From: Lacihabitans sp. CS3-21
GTDB lineage: Bacteria > Bacteroidota > Bacteroidia > Cytophagales > Spirosomataceae
Assembly: GCF_024343675.1 (NCBI RefSeq)
Contig: NZ_RJUD01000098.1
Span: forward strand, 62,001 to 126,000
Direction of reading: 5' to 3'
DNA length: 64,000 nt
Of this stretch, positions 1 to 8,747 are shown piece by piece. The notes under the pieces are model-generated. The model was not told the origin of the DNA, did not search any database, and saw only the letters and a list, made by a program, of their open reading frames with translations. Each line of letters begins with the position of its first letter. Position 1 is the first letter of the stretch. The position numbers and the translations under genes are program-made.

Positions 1-1357
1 AACTTCCGAAAATCATTGCAAATAAACTAATTCCAAATCCAAAAACTGCAGGAGGTAGACCTAAATCTATATTCATTGCAAATAACCAAGAAGTTGTACC
101 CAAAATCATAGATAAAATTGCTCCTATATTATTGGCTTTTTTCCAATAAAGACCTGCTGTCAGAGGTACAAAAAGTGCCACCAAACTCAAGGCAGAAGCT
201 TCGCCTACCAGTTCATAGATGTTGGTTTTTACAAAAGTCATAGAAACAGCAATAATAGTAATTACTATGGTAGAATATCTCATTATTTTTAATAAATCCT
301 TGTCTTTTAATGACTTGCCGAAATAAGGTTTTATTATGTTTTCGGCCACGACAGTAGCCGGTGCTAAAATAGCAGCACTACAAGTACTTAAAATAGCCGA
401 AATCAATGCACCAAAGAAAAGAATTTGCACAAAAAGATTGGAATGAGCCAATACCAATTCAGGAATAAACATTTGATTGTCAGCTTTTAAAAGCTCAGGA
501 TGTGAAACTGAACCAAATAATACCACTGATAAGGGAAGAAATGCCACGCTCAGATACATAAATGCGGATATAACAGATCCTCTCACAGCCGTGTTTTCTG
601 ATTTTGCCGACAAAACCCTCTGAAAAACATCTTGTTGGGGTATTGAACCCCAACCAATGGTTATCCAAGCCGAAAAGTACAATAGCCAAGCGTTTAAATT
701 ATTCTCCTTGGGAATCATCCTAAAAAAATCTTTTGGCATTTTTGATTTTAAATTGCTCAGCCCGCCAGAGTGGTCATAAAAATAGTAACTTAAATATGCC
801 AAACCTCCTACAATCATAACGGTTTGGATGGTATCTGTTATAGATATTGACCACATACCACCAACAAATGTGTAAAAAAGTACGATAGATGCACATATTA
901 GAACGCCATAAATCAAAGGAAGCCCTGAAACGGATTGTAAAATAATAGCCAAAGCAATTAATTGAGCTGCGATCCAACTGAAATAGGAGGGAATCATAAA
1001 AAAAGCCGAAATAACTTCCACCTTTTTGCCAAATCGCAGTCGGAAGTAATCACTGAAGGTATAAAGTTTGAGTTTGTAGAGTGGCCTTGCGAAGAACAAG
1101 CCAATGAGTAATAAACACAAAGATGCTCCAAAAGGATCTTCGATTACCCCTAATAAACCATTCTCGAGGAATTCTGACGATGCACCCATAACGGTTTCTG
1201 AACCAAACCACGTGGCAAACAAGCCAGAAGCTACAACGTAAGTAGGCATTTTTCTACCTGCCAACACATAGTCTTGCGAGCTTTTAACAAACCGAGAAGA
1301 AAACCATCCAATCAAAATGGTAATAAAAAGATATATTCCTATAAAAATTAATAACAT
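1..1357 (-). CDS. Sodium:solute symporter (SSS family), 3' end cut by window edge
   Basis: I translated the minus strand from an ATG at 1357; the frame is open for 452 codons to the left edge, so the C-terminus is missing. The protein starts MLLIFIGIYLFITILIGWFS and is a string of hydrophobic helices. It carries SSS-family landmarks: an early SSQDYVLAGR loop followed by ATWFGSETVMG, then FTFVGGMWSISITDTIQ in the middle and WGSIPQQDVFQR further on. The family imports sugars, amino acids or other organic solutes with Na+ across the inner membrane. The substrate cannot be told from sequence. It is divergent from the recombinase at 1439. Confidence 0.9.
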   Translation of the reverse strand, partial: MLLIFIGIYLFITILIGWFSSRFVKSSQDYVLAGRKMPTYVVASGLFATWFGSETVMGASSEFLENGLLGVIEDPFGASLCLLLIGLFFARPLYKLKLYTFSDYFRLRFGKKVEVISAFFMIPSYFSWIAAQLIALAIILQSVSGLPLIYGVLICASIVLFYTFVGGMWSISITDTIQTVMIVGGLAYLSYYFYDHSGGLSNLKSKMPKDFFRMIPKENNLNAWLLYFSAWITIGWGSIPQQDVFQRVLSAKSENTAVRGSVISAFMYLSVAFLPLSVVLFGSVSHPELLKADNQMFIPELVLAHSNLFVQILFFGALISAILSTCSAAILAPATVVAENIIKPYFGKSLKDKDLLKIMRYSTIVITIIAVSMTFVKTNIYELVGEASALSLVALFVPLTAGLYWKKANNIGAILSMILGTTSWLFAMNIDLGLPPAVFGFGISLFAMIFGS

Positions 1358-1438
1358 GAAACGAAATTGCGAAGTTTTTAAGAAAAAAAATGTAAATTTG
1401 ACATCAAAAGTAAAACATTATAAATATTCTCTTTAAAA

Positions 1439-2278
1439 GTGACCCATTTAATTGAACGATTTACTGAGCATTTAAAAAAAGGAAAGTATAATTCTGCTAC
1501 TATAGCTGCCTATCGAAACGCTATTTTTGTTTTTTATAACCATTTCAGAGATTATCCACAAAGTAAAATTACCGATGAACTAATTTCTAATTATTTATTG
1601 GGCTTATCCAATAATAAGAACTCTAAACACGACGCAATTCAATCTGGAAAAGCCATTAAATTGTTTTATGAGGTTATTTTTAGCAAAAAACTAAATCTAA
1701 AATCTACCGGAAAAATCAAAGAAGATCAGGTTATTGATGTTTTATCCCATGAGGAATTGTTCCAATTGTTTAATGCCATTAAGAATATCAAACACAAACT
1801 TCTTTTGTTGTTTGTGTATAATAATGGGCTAAAAGTCAATGAAATAATAAACCTGGAAGTTGAGGACGTAGATATTGAAAATAACACCATTACAATAAAA
1901 AACGACAATCCCAAAAGAACGAGGGTGTTGAGACTTTCACCAAATCTAAATTGGCACATAGAAAAATACAAATTGAAACATAATCCCAAAAAAGTATTTT
2001 TTCCTGGATCAGGTGGAGAAGGCTACTATTCAGCTCGTAATATTCAGTTATTTTTTCAAAAAGCATTGGCAGATGCTGGATTAAATAAGCATGCCACGCT
2101 GAATACGCTTCGACATAGTTTTGCTGTACATTCGTTAGAGATGGGCATGGATGTACACATTTTACAACGAATTTTAGGACACAGCAATATTCAAACCACC
2201 ACGGTTTACAATCAGTTTGTAAAAGTTAAGATAGAATCACTAAGAAGCCCCTTAGAAAATATTGAGATTTTGGGTTAA
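1439..2278 (+). CDS. Tyrosine recombinase (XerC/D-like) with altered catalytic residues
   Basis: 279 residues with a SAM-like N-terminal domain (about 1-95) and a C-terminal catalytic domain. The fold signatures are clear: NTLRHSFAVHSLEMG, ILGHSNIQTT and the tyrosine in TTVYNQF. Two catalytic positions differ from the family. The first arginine (normally GLRxSE) is lysine in GLKVNE, and the histidine of HxLRH is asparagine (NTLRH). The second arginine, the GH histidine and the tyrosine nucleophile remain. The start is GTG at 1439; no in-frame ATG lies near it. The 3' end overlaps pdxA tail-to-tail by 4 bp. It stands alone with no att repeats seen, so it is more likely a resident Xer relative, or one losing activity, than a phage integrase. 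Confidence 0.8.
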   Translation: MTHLIERFTEHLKKGKYNSATIAAYRNAIFVFYNHFRDYPQSKITDELISNYLLGLSNNKNSKHDAIQSGKAIKLFYEVIFSKKLNLKSTGKIKEDQVIDVLSHEELFQLFNAIKNIKHKLLLLFVYNNGLKVNEIINLEVEDVDIENNTITIKNDNPKRTRVLRLSPNLNWHIEKYKLKHNPKKVFFPGSGGEGYYSARNIQLFFQKALADAGLNKHATLNTLRHSFAVHSLEMGMDVHILQRILGHSNIQTTTVYNQFVKVKIESLRSPLENIEILG

Positions 2279-3354
2279 TTTTTTTCTTTCCTCAAGCTAT
2301 CGATATCAATTTTTTGATGTTTGAGAGCGTTGGTTTCTAAGTCAATGTATTCTTTTCGCTTTTTGGAAATATCTACAGCGGCATATATGGCATGCAACAT
2401 TGAGCTTGCGTCTGCCTGGTTTTTTCCCGCTATGTCAAAACCTGTTCCGTGATCTGGTGAAGTACGAATACCCATCATACCAGCTGTAAAATTCACTCCA
2501 GTTTCAAATGCAAGCATTTTAAAAGGAGTTAAGCCTTGATCGTGGTACATGGCCAATATTCCGTCAAATTTTTTAAAATTTCCTGTTGCAAAAAAACCAT
2601 CTGTAGGAAATGGTCCCATAACTAAATTGCCATGTTTTTTGAATTCTTCAATAACTGGATTTATGGTATTTATCTCTTCATCTCCCAATAAACCGTTTTC
2701 TCCTGCATGTGGGTTGAGGCCTAAAACAGCAATCTTAGGCTTTGTAATTCCAAAATCTATTTTAAGAGATTCTATCATTATTTTCAATTTGGAAGTAATC
2801 AGGTCTTTTGTTAACTTCTTCTTTACCAAGTCAATTGGAATGTGTCCGGTTACCACACCAATCCTTATTTCTTCCGAAATCATAAACATTAGAACGTCTT
2901 TTTTTTCAAATTCTTTGGCTAAATATTCTGTATGGCCAGGAAAGGTAAAAGAATCACTTTGAATATTTTCTTTAGAAATAGGAGCAGTAACCAAAGCATC
3001 AATTTCACCTTTTTTTAGGTCTTCTGTTGCTCTTTTTAAACATTCAAAAGCTAATTGTCCTGCTTTCGGATCTTTTTTGCCAAAATCTATTTCAAAAAAC
3101 TCGCCTTTGCCACAGTTTATTAAGTTTGAATTTTTTGCATTCGCTTGTTTGGCTTCGCTTATAGTTACAAACTGCCAATGGTGTAAATCTACAAATTGCT
3201 TGTATTTGCTCAAATGTTTTCCAGACCCATAAATGATAGGATTGCAGATTTTATTAACTCTTTGTGTGGCCAAAGCCTTCAAGAGTACTTCGGGGCCAAT
3301 TCCGTTTATATCGCCTATTGTGATTCCTATTTTTGGTAAAAATTCGTTCTCCAT
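2275..3354 (-). CDS. pdxA: 4-hydroxythreonine-4-phosphate dehydrogenase
   Basis: 359 residues, the normal length for PdxA, which oxidises 4-phosphohydroxy-threonine with NAD+ in the DXP-dependent pathway to pyridoxal phosphate in the cytoplasm. Family motifs are visible in order: GITIGDINGIGPEV at the N-terminus, PGHTEYLA, LNPHAGENG, AMYHDQGLTPFKML and RTSPDHGTGFDIAG. The histidines in GHTE, NPHAG and MYHDQ match the metal-binding positions of the family. It is convergent with the recombinase gene and overlaps its stop by 4 bp. It appears to be monocistronic. Confidence 0.96.
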   Translation of the reverse strand: MENEFLPKIGITIGDINGIGPEVLLKALATQRVNKICNPIIYGSGKHLSKYKQFVDLHHWQFVTISEAKQANAKNSNLINCGKGEFFEIDFGKKDPKAGQLAFECLKRATEDLKKGEIDALVTAPISKENIQSDSFTFPGHTEYLAKEFEKKDVLMFMISEEIRIGVVTGHIPIDLVKKKLTKDLITSKLKIMIESLKIDFGITKPKIAVLGLNPHAGENGLLGDEEINTINPVIEEFKKHGNLVMGPFPTDGFFATGNFKKFDGILAMYHDQGLTPFKMLAFETGVNFTAGMMGIRTSPDHGTGFDIAGKNQADASSMLHAIYAAVDISKKRKEYIDLETNALKHQKIDIDSLRKEKN

Positions 3355-3541
3355 TTCTAAAATTTCAACATGTTTGTTGCAAAATTAGTAAATTTTTAAC
3401 GCTGATTTTTGATTATTTCCATTGAAAGCGATTAATAGTTTCCTCAGAAATAGAAAGCGGTCATTTTAAATAGAAATATTAATTTTCAAGAATTAACAAT
3501 TTATCAATATTGGCTAACGGTTATTGCTAATTTTTGAAACT

Positions 3542-4180
3542 TCAAAGAAGTTCTATTTTGTTTCTAGAAAGTTTAAGTTTTCCAATTTTCTCGAGTTGTT
3601 TGAGCAATCTAGATACTACTTCGCGAGATGTAGCCAATTCTGTTGCCAGTTCTTCATGCGTACAATAAAGTATCTTTGTACTACCAGAAACCTTTATTTT
3701 TTTCTTTATCAGAGATAGAAGCCTTTGGTCTAATTTATTGAAAGCAATGCAGTCAATGGTTTCTAAAAGGCTATCAAAGCGTTTTTGATAAGTTTGAAAT
3801 ACAAAAACTTTCCATGTATTGAATTTGCACATCCATTCTTCAACTTTCTCAAAAGGGAAAGACAATAATTTGGTATTTTCATCGGCATAGGCAGAAATAT
3901 CGCTGATTTTTGATGAAAGACAACAAGTAAGAGACATGGCACAACTATCAAGACCAGATAAGTGATAAAGTAGCATTTCTTTGCCGTCTTTATCCTCTCT
4001 TAGAATTTTGATTGTACCTTCTAAGATTATCGGAACGGATTTGATATATCCGCCTGCTTTCATTAGATAACTTCCAGCTTCTATTTCCTGATATCTTCCG
4101 AATTTTTGCATCTCAGCCAAAAGTTCGTGCTCAAATAAACCCTTGAAGTGTTTTTCGTAAAAATCGATTTCTTTCTGCAT
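3542..4180 (-). CDS. Crp/Fnr family transcriptional regulator
   Basis: 212 residues. Residues about 20-130 form a cNMP-binding-type beta barrel (EAGSYLMKAGGYIKSVPIILEGTIKI). Residues about 160-210 form the winged helix with CTHEELATELATSREVVSRLLKQLE as recognition helix region. A cysteine cluster, SCAMSLTCCLS, sits near the end of the barrel; this is seen in a Bacteroidota subfamily and could serve redox or metal sensing, but that is inference. Typical cAMP-contact residues are not evident. It is transcribed in the same direction as, but separated by a terminator from, the DAHP synthase gene upstream. Its target genes are unknown. Confidence 0.88.
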   Translation of the reverse strand: MQKEIDFYEKHFKGLFEHELLAEMQKFGRYQEIEAGSYLMKAGGYIKSVPIILEGTIKILREDKDGKEMLLYHLSGLDSCAMSLTCCLSSKISDISAYADENTKLLSFPFEKVEEWMCKFNTWKVFVFQTYQKRFDSLLETIDCIAFNKLDQRLLSLIKKKIKVSGSTKILYCTHEELATELATSREVVSRLLKQLEKIGKLKLSRNKIELL

Positions 4181-4215
4181 AATTTGCCTTTGATTTACAA
4201 AAATAACAAAGTTTC

Positions 4216-4243
4216 AAAAAAAAAGCCTTCCGAAGAAGGCTTT
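4216..4243 (-). terminator. Rho-independent terminator of the DAHP synthase gene
   Basis: Read on the minus strand, a 9-bp stem AAAGCCTTC/GAAGGCTTT closes a UUCG loop, giving a cUUCGg tetraloop, and runs into a stretch of nine T. It starts 6 bases after the stop codon of the DAHP synthase/chorismate mutase gene. Confidence 0.9.
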
Positions 4244-4248
4244 AATTA

Positions 4249-5343
4249 TTATGCATTTTGTTGATTCATAACTTCGGTTTGTTTCCGAATAGACTCCATA
4301 TGTATCAGTTTGAATAACTCCTCCACAACTTCTGGGTATAGATTCAGGCTTTTTGCCCAGTCTGCACGTGATTCGTGAACTTGTTTCCATCTATTTAGTT
4401 GAAGTACAGCCACGTTGTTGTCTCTCTTGTATTCGCCCAATTGCTCTACAACAGACATTCTGCTTGCCAACACTTCTAATAATTCTCTATCAAGATTGTC
4501 TAATCTTTCTCTCAATCTATCCAATTCACTTTGGAAATCGCTTCCATAAGTTGCTTTTCTAAATTCGATTGACTTTAACATTTCTGCCAAAGCATCTGGA
4601 GTCAACTGCTGCGAAGCATCTGACCATGCTTCGTCAGGGTTTCTGTGAGATTCAATGATTAAACCGTCATAGTTTAAGTCCATGGCTCTTTGCGTAAGTT
4701 CAGCCAAATATTCTCTTTTTCCTGCCATGTGGCTAGGGTCACCTATCATTGGAATTTGTGGGAAGAATGTCTTAAATTCAACCGCTATTTGCCACATTGG
4801 AGAGTTTCTGTATTTTGTTTCTTGTGCGTTTGAGAAACCTCTGTGTATGGCTCCCATTTTATTGATACCTGCACCAGCAATTCTTTCAAATGCACCTAAC
4901 CACAAAGCTAAGTCTGGGTTTACAGGGTTTTTGATTAATACTGGAATGTCCACGCCTTTAAGCGAATCTGCAAGATCCTGAACATTAAAAGGGTTTACTG
5001 TAGTTCTTGCACCAATCCAAAGAACATCAACTCCATATTTCAATGCTAACTCAACGTGTTGAGGAGTGGCCACTTCAACTGCGGTTTTCAATCCAGTTTC
5101 AGCTTTAGCTTTTTGTAACCAAGGAAGTGCTTCTTCGCCTTTACCTTCAAAACTACCCGGTCTTGTTCTTGGCTTCCAAACACCAGCACGCAAAATATGA
5201 GCAAAACCGTTGTTGGCTATGCCACGAGCTGTTTCCAATACTTGTTCCTCTGTCTCTGCACTACATGGCCCGGCTATAATAAGAGGCTTTCCACCGGTGT
5301 TTACCCAACTATCTAAAGGTAAAACATCTAAATTTGCTTTCAT
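4249..5343 (-). CDS. Bifunctional DAHP synthase / chorismate mutase (AroQ type)
   Basis: 364 residues with two enzymes of aromatic amino-acid synthesis in one chain. Residues 1 to about 265 are a type I-beta (KdsA-like) DAHP synthase, condensing phosphoenolpyruvate and erythrose 4-phosphate: IIAGPCSAE, WKPRTRPGSFEGKG, WIGARTTVNPF, LIKNPVNP and GDPSHMAGKREYL. Residues about 270-355 are an AroQ chorismate mutase: LRERLDNLDRELLEVLASR, LGEYKRDNN, and ESIRKQ at the end. The arrangement with the mutase at the C-terminus is the one known from Bacteroidota; there the mutase domain also mediates feedback by prephenate, which may hold here. It is a single-gene unit with its own terminator, divergent from proline dehydrogenase. 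Confidence 0.95.
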   Translation of the reverse strand: MKANLDVLPLDSWVNTGGKPLIIAGPCSAETEEQVLETARGIANNGFAHILRAGVWKPRTRPGSFEGKGEEALPWLQKAKAETGLKTAVEVATPQHVELALKYGVDVLWIGARTTVNPFNVQDLADSLKGVDIPVLIKNPVNPDLALWLGAFERIAGAGINKMGAIHRGFSNAQETKYRNSPMWQIAVEFKTFFPQIPMIGDPSHMAGKREYLAELTQRAMDLNYDGLIIESHRNPDEAWSDASQQLTPDALAEMLKSIEFRKATYGSDFQSELDRLRERLDNLDRELLEVLASRMSVVEQLGEYKRDNNVAVLQLNRWKQVHESRADWAKSLNLYPEVVEELFKLIHMESIRKQTEVMNQQNA

Positions 5344-5418
5344 CTGTATTTAATTAAAAAAAACCGACACTATGGTCAATTGTATATCCCTAAACATTAT
5401 TATTTAAATCCTAATAGG

Positions 5419-5426
5419 TATCTTTG
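5419..5426 (+). promoter_or_regulatory. Candidate -7 element for the proline dehydrogenase operon
   Basis: TATCTTTG fits the Bacteroidota -7 consensus TAnnTTTG and lies 28 bases before the ATG at 5454. No TTTG was found at the usual 19-20 base spacing upstream, so only half of the promoter is supported. Confidence 0.4.
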
Positions 5427-5453
5427 CAGCCTTATCGACAAACATTCATATAA

Positions 5454-6647
5454 ATGAAACGCCTAGAAATTGATTTTTCAGACACAAAAATTGCCTTTGA
5501 AAACCAAAGTATCGAAAAACTCAAAAAGAACTATGCTATTTTTGCTCTAATGAACCAAAATTGGCTCGTAAAGATAGGTACTTTTTTTATTAAAAACAGT
5601 TTAAAATTTGGTTTGCCTATAAAAAAATTAATAAAAGTAACCATTTTTGAACTATTTTGTGGTGGAGAAACCATAGAAGATTGTAAAAATACTATTCAAA
5701 CACTTAATAAATTTTCAGTAGGTACTATTTTGGATTATTCCGTTGAAGGAGAAGATGATGAGGATAGTTTTGATGCCACTGAAAAGGAAATATTGGATTC
5801 TATTTCCTATGCAAGTTTACACAAAAGTGAAATTCCATTTTCGGTTTTTAAGGTTACAGGGATAGGTTCAAGAGATTTATTGACTAAAGTTCAACAAGCC
5901 AATGAGCCACTTTCGGATTTGGAAAAGCAGAATTGGAATAATTTTAATAGACGCTTTGAAACTATTTGTCATAAAGCAGCTAAATCTCAAATTAGATTAT
6001 TCATTGATGCAGAAGAAACGTGGATTCAGTCAGTAATTGATGGTTTAGTGCTAGATATGATGGAGAAGTATAATATAGACGGCAAAACTTTTATTTTCAA
6101 TACCTATCAGTTGTACAGAAATGAAGGTTTGGCAATATTAATGCACCATATATCTCAAGCGAAAACCAAAGGTTTTAAAGTTGGTGCTAAATTGGTCAGA
6201 GGTGCTTATATGGAAAAGGAGAGAAGAAGAGCTGAGGAAATGAAATATCCCGACCCTATCAACGAAAATAAAACCAAAACTGATGAGCAATTTAATCTCG
6301 CTTTGGAAGCTTGTTTTGATCATATAGATGTAGTAAGTGTTTGTTCTGGAACACATAATGAGGCAAGTTGCAAACTTGGAATAGATTTGATGAACAAAAA
6401 AGGTTTGGATTCTGGAGATCAACATGTTTATTTTGCTCAACTTTTGGGAATGAGCGATAATATCTCCTACAATTTAGCAAAAAAAGGCTTTAATGTAGCA
6501 AAATATGTTCCTTATGGTCCAATTGAGGCTGTAATGCCGTATTTATTTAGAAGAGCCGAAGAAAACACCTCAATTGCGGGTCAAAGTAGCAGAGAGTTTT
6601 TGTTATTAAAAAAAGAACTAAAAAGAAGAAGTAAAGAAAAAGTATGA
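5454..6647 (+). CDS. Proline dehydrogenase (monofunctional, FAD-dependent)
   Basis: 397 residues, typical of the single-domain enzyme that oxidises L-proline to pyrroline-5-carboxylate, passing electrons via FAD to the membrane quinone pool. The (beta/alpha)8 barrel motifs are in order: RLFIDAEETWIQ, FNTYQLYR, GAKLVRGAYMEKERRRAEE, HVYFAQLLGMSDNISY and YVPYGPIEAVMPYLFRRAEEN, the last with the arginines that bind the substrate carboxylate. It is not fused to the P5C dehydrogenase domain found in PutA. The stop overlaps the lspA start (ATGA), so translation is coupled. A pairing of proline catabolism with lspA has no obvious functional logic. Confidence 0.93.
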   Translation: MKRLEIDFSDTKIAFENQSIEKLKKNYAIFALMNQNWLVKIGTFFIKNSLKFGLPIKKLIKVTIFELFCGGETIEDCKNTIQTLNKFSVGTILDYSVEGEDDEDSFDATEKEILDSISYASLHKSEIPFSVFKVTGIGSRDLLTKVQQANEPLSDLEKQNWNNFNRRFETICHKAAKSQIRLFIDAEETWIQSVIDGLVLDMMEKYNIDGKTFIFNTYQLYRNEGLAILMHHISQAKTKGFKVGAKLVRGAYMEKERRRAEEMKYPDPINENKTKTDEQFNLALEACFDHIDVVSVCSGTHNEASCKLGIDLMNKKGLDSGDQHVYFAQLLGMSDNISYNLAKKGFNVAKYVPYGPIEAVMPYLFRRAEENTSIAGQSSREFLLLKKELKRRSKEKV

Positions 6648-7309
6648 AATTATCTTATAAGTATTTTCTATTCACCGTCTTATTAATTATAATTGATCAA
6701 GTACTCAAACTCTGGATGCATTTTGTGGTAGTTCCACAGCATTTTGGGAATATTGACTTGATTCCTGACTTTCTAAAATTACATTACGTTACCAACCCTG
6801 GAATGGCGTTCGGAATAGAACTCGGTGGGGATTATGGCAAATTGATATTAACAAGTTTTAGGCTTGTGGCTATGGTGGCGATTGGATGGTATCTCAATCA
6901 TCAAGCACAAAAAACTCCCGAAAATGGCCTTTTGTGGGCTATTGGAGGCATTTTGGCTGGAGCCATAGGCAATTTAATCGACAGTATTTTTTATGGCGTT
7001 TTGTTGAAAGGAAACGTCGCAGATAGTGCCTCAACACCGTGGTTTCATGGGCAAGTAATAGATATGTTTTATTTTAATTTCTTGGATGGTGTTTGGCCAG
7101 AATGGGTTCCAATTGTAGGCGGAAATTACCACTTAACGCCTATTTTTAATTTTGCCGACGCATGTATTTTTTGTGGAGTGGCGGCAATCTTAATATTCCA
7201 GAAGAGATTTTTGGAAATGAAACCGTTAGATGACGAATTTGTTAAGCATTTGACCGAGGAAGAGACAACAGATAATATTGATAACAACCAGAAATCAGAA
7301 GAAATATGA
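6644..7309 (+). CDS. lspA: Lipoprotein signal peptidase (signal peptidase II)
   Basis: 221 residues, with about four membrane helices. LspA is the aspartyl protease of the inner membrane that removes signal peptides from prolipoproteins. Conserved blocks are visible: TNPGMAFGIEL, GAIGNLIDSIFYG with the first catalytic aspartate, and FNFADACIFCG with the second. The chain is longer than the roughly 160-170 residues of E. coli LspA because of a loop between the second and third blocks and a charged C-terminal tail (LTEEETTDNIDNNQKSEE); this is common in Bacteroidota. ATGA overlaps occur at both ends, so it is the middle gene of a three-gene operon. Confidence 0.95.
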   Translation: MKLSYKYFLFTVLLIIIDQVLKLWMHFVVVPQHFGNIDLIPDFLKLHYVTNPGMAFGIELGGDYGKLILTSFRLVAMVAIGWYLNHQAQKTPENGLLWAIGGILAGAIGNLIDSIFYGVLLKGNVADSASTPWFHGQVIDMFYFNFLDGVWPEWVPIVGGNYHLTPIFNFADACIFCGVAAILIFQKRFLEMKPLDDEFVKHLTEEETTDNIDNNQKSEEI

Positions 7310-7563
7310 ATTTTACAACTCAAAACACCTTGAAATATCTAAAAATAGGCGTGGCTTTGTCTATTCTTACTGCTTTGTTTATGTCTTACCAAATACCTCA
7401 AAGTTTTTATAAAACCTTTAAGTTAATCTTTTTAATATTATCATTATTGGGTATGTTCTTGATTATGAACTACAAATCAGAAAAGCCCAAAAGAGTTTGG
7501 AATATAGTTTTAAGTTTATTTATCTTAGCTTTAGCGGTTTTAACATTCATGGAAAAGTCTTAA
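7306..7563 (+). CDS. Small membrane protein of unknown function
   Basis: 85 residues. Three hydrophobic segments are visible (about 12-26, 36-54 and 66-81), so it should sit in the inner membrane. I do not recognise a family. Its start overlaps the lspA stop by 4 bp and a strong terminator follows, which makes it the last gene of the proline dehydrogenase-lspA operon and supports its being real. Confidence 0.75.
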   Translation: MNFTTQNTLKYLKIGVALSILTALFMSYQIPQSFYKTFKLIFLILSLLGMFLIMNYKSEKPKRVWNIVLSLFILALAVLTFMEKS

Positions 7564-7583
7564 TTTGACATGGATACAAAAGC

Positions 7584-7621
7584 AAAAAAGCCTGATAATT
7601 TCCAAATTATCAGGCTTTTTT
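7584..7621. terminator. Bidirectional terminator between convergent operons
   Basis: An 18-bp perfect stem (AAAAAAGCCTGATAATTT and its complement) with a 2-base loop, A-tract on the left and T-tract on the right. It can stop both the plus-strand lspA operon and the minus-strand purK-purE-LysM operon. Confidence 0.92.
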
Positions 7622-7634
7622 GATGAAAAGTCGA

Positions 7635-8258
7635 CTATTCTTTAACCTTTCTTGGTATTATTAACTTTTCTCCTCTTTCTGCAAAGTTCTTTGTTTTTCC
7701 GTTTGCGTTCATGATAGCTTCAACACTTATATCATATTTTTTGGCAACAACCTTTAAAATATCTCCTGGTCCAACGATATGGTATCCTTGAATAGGCACA
7801 ATTAGTTTCGTAATGCCTACCTTTATTCCGTTTGCTTCAACTCCAGGGTTTAGCTTTTTCAAAGTATTGGCCGAAACATTGAATTTATTGGCAATTCCGT
7901 AAAAAGTCTCGCCATCCTTTACCGTATGAGATAACTTTTCTCCGGTAATATTTACAGGTTTATTATCATCTTTATTTTCTTTAACCGCTTCCTTGCTATC
8001 TGTTTTTGGTTGTTCTGCAGGAAGAGAGGCTGATTCAAGAACCATTGTGGTATCAGTATCCACAACTATAGAGTCTTGCATTTTTTCAACAACTACTGGT
8101 TCTTGATTTAGGTCGGTCACTTTAGAAGCATCATCAGACATTAAATGCCATCCTGCATAAAGCAATAAACAAATTATTCCTACAAGTACTAGCAACACTG
8201 CCATCGGCAGTCCACTATTTGGGGTTTCTGGTTTGGGGTTTCTGTCTTCAAATTCCAT
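7635..8258 (-). CDS. Membrane-anchored protein with two LysM domains
   Basis: 207 residues. After a short cytoplasmic start there is one membrane helix (MAVLLVLVGIICLLLYAG, about 19-36), then an acidic linker (about 40-110) and two C-terminal LysM modules: HTVKDGETFYGIANKFNVSA (about 111-155) and HIVGPGDILKVVAKKYDISV (about 158-203). LysM binds peptidoglycan, so the protein probably tethers the inner membrane to the wall from the periplasmic side. No catalytic domain is present. Its start touches the purE stop (TAATG), so it is the last gene of the purine operon; why it is there is not clear. Confidence 0.85.
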   Translation of the reverse strand: MEFEDRNPKPETPNSGLPMAVLLVLVGIICLLLYAGWHLMSDDASKVTDLNQEPVVVEKMQDSIVVDTDTTMVLESASLPAEQPKTDSKEAVKENKDDNKPVNITGEKLSHTVKDGETFYGIANKFNVSANTLKKLNPGVEANGIKVGITKLIVPIQGYHIVGPGDILKVVAKKYDISVEAIMNANGKTKNFAERGEKLIIPRKVKE

Positions 8259-8743
8259 TATTTTGCACTATTTAATTCAACATTCATTTGATTTACTTTC
8301 TCTTTTAATTCCTCCTTATAATTGTGTAGTTTTTTTCTTAAACTGCTATCAGCGGTACTCATAATTTGAATTGCTAGTAATCCAGCATTCATGGAGGCAT
8401 TGAGAGCTACAGTGGCTACAGGTACACCGTTAGGCATTTGAAGAATGGACAAAACAGAATCCCAGCCATCTATAGAGTTACTTGATTTTACAGGCACTCC
8501 AATTACTGGTAATATGGTGCACGAAGCAACCATTCCCGGTAAATGAGCGGCTCCACCAGCTCCGGCTATTATTGCCTTTAATCCTCTTCCTTCAGCTTCT
8601 GAAGCATAAGACACCATTTTTTCAGGTGTTCTGTGGGCTGAAACTATTTCTATCTCATATTTTACCTGAAACTTCTCTAATATATCTACAGCACCTTGCA
8701 TAACTTTAAGGTCTGAAATGCTTCCCATTATTATACCTATCAT
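8258..8743 (-). CDS. purE: N5-carboxyaminoimidazole ribonucleotide mutase
   Basis: 161 residues, class I PurE, which converts N5-CAIR made by PurK to CAIR in purine synthesis. Key motifs: GIIMGSISDLKVM (phosphate binding), VSAHRTPEKM with the catalytic histidine, GAGGAAHLPGMVAS and the following GVPVKSS. It lies 4 bases downstream of purK, its pathway partner. Confidence 0.97.
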   Translation of the reverse strand: MIGIIMGSISDLKVMQGAVDILEKFQVKYEIEIVSAHRTPEKMVSYASEAEGRGLKAIIAGAGGAAHLPGMVASCTILPVIGVPVKSSNSIDGWDSVLSILQMPNGVPVATVALNASMNAGLLAIQIMSTADSSLRKKLHNYKEELKEKVNQMNVELNSAK

Positions 8744-8747
8744 ATAT

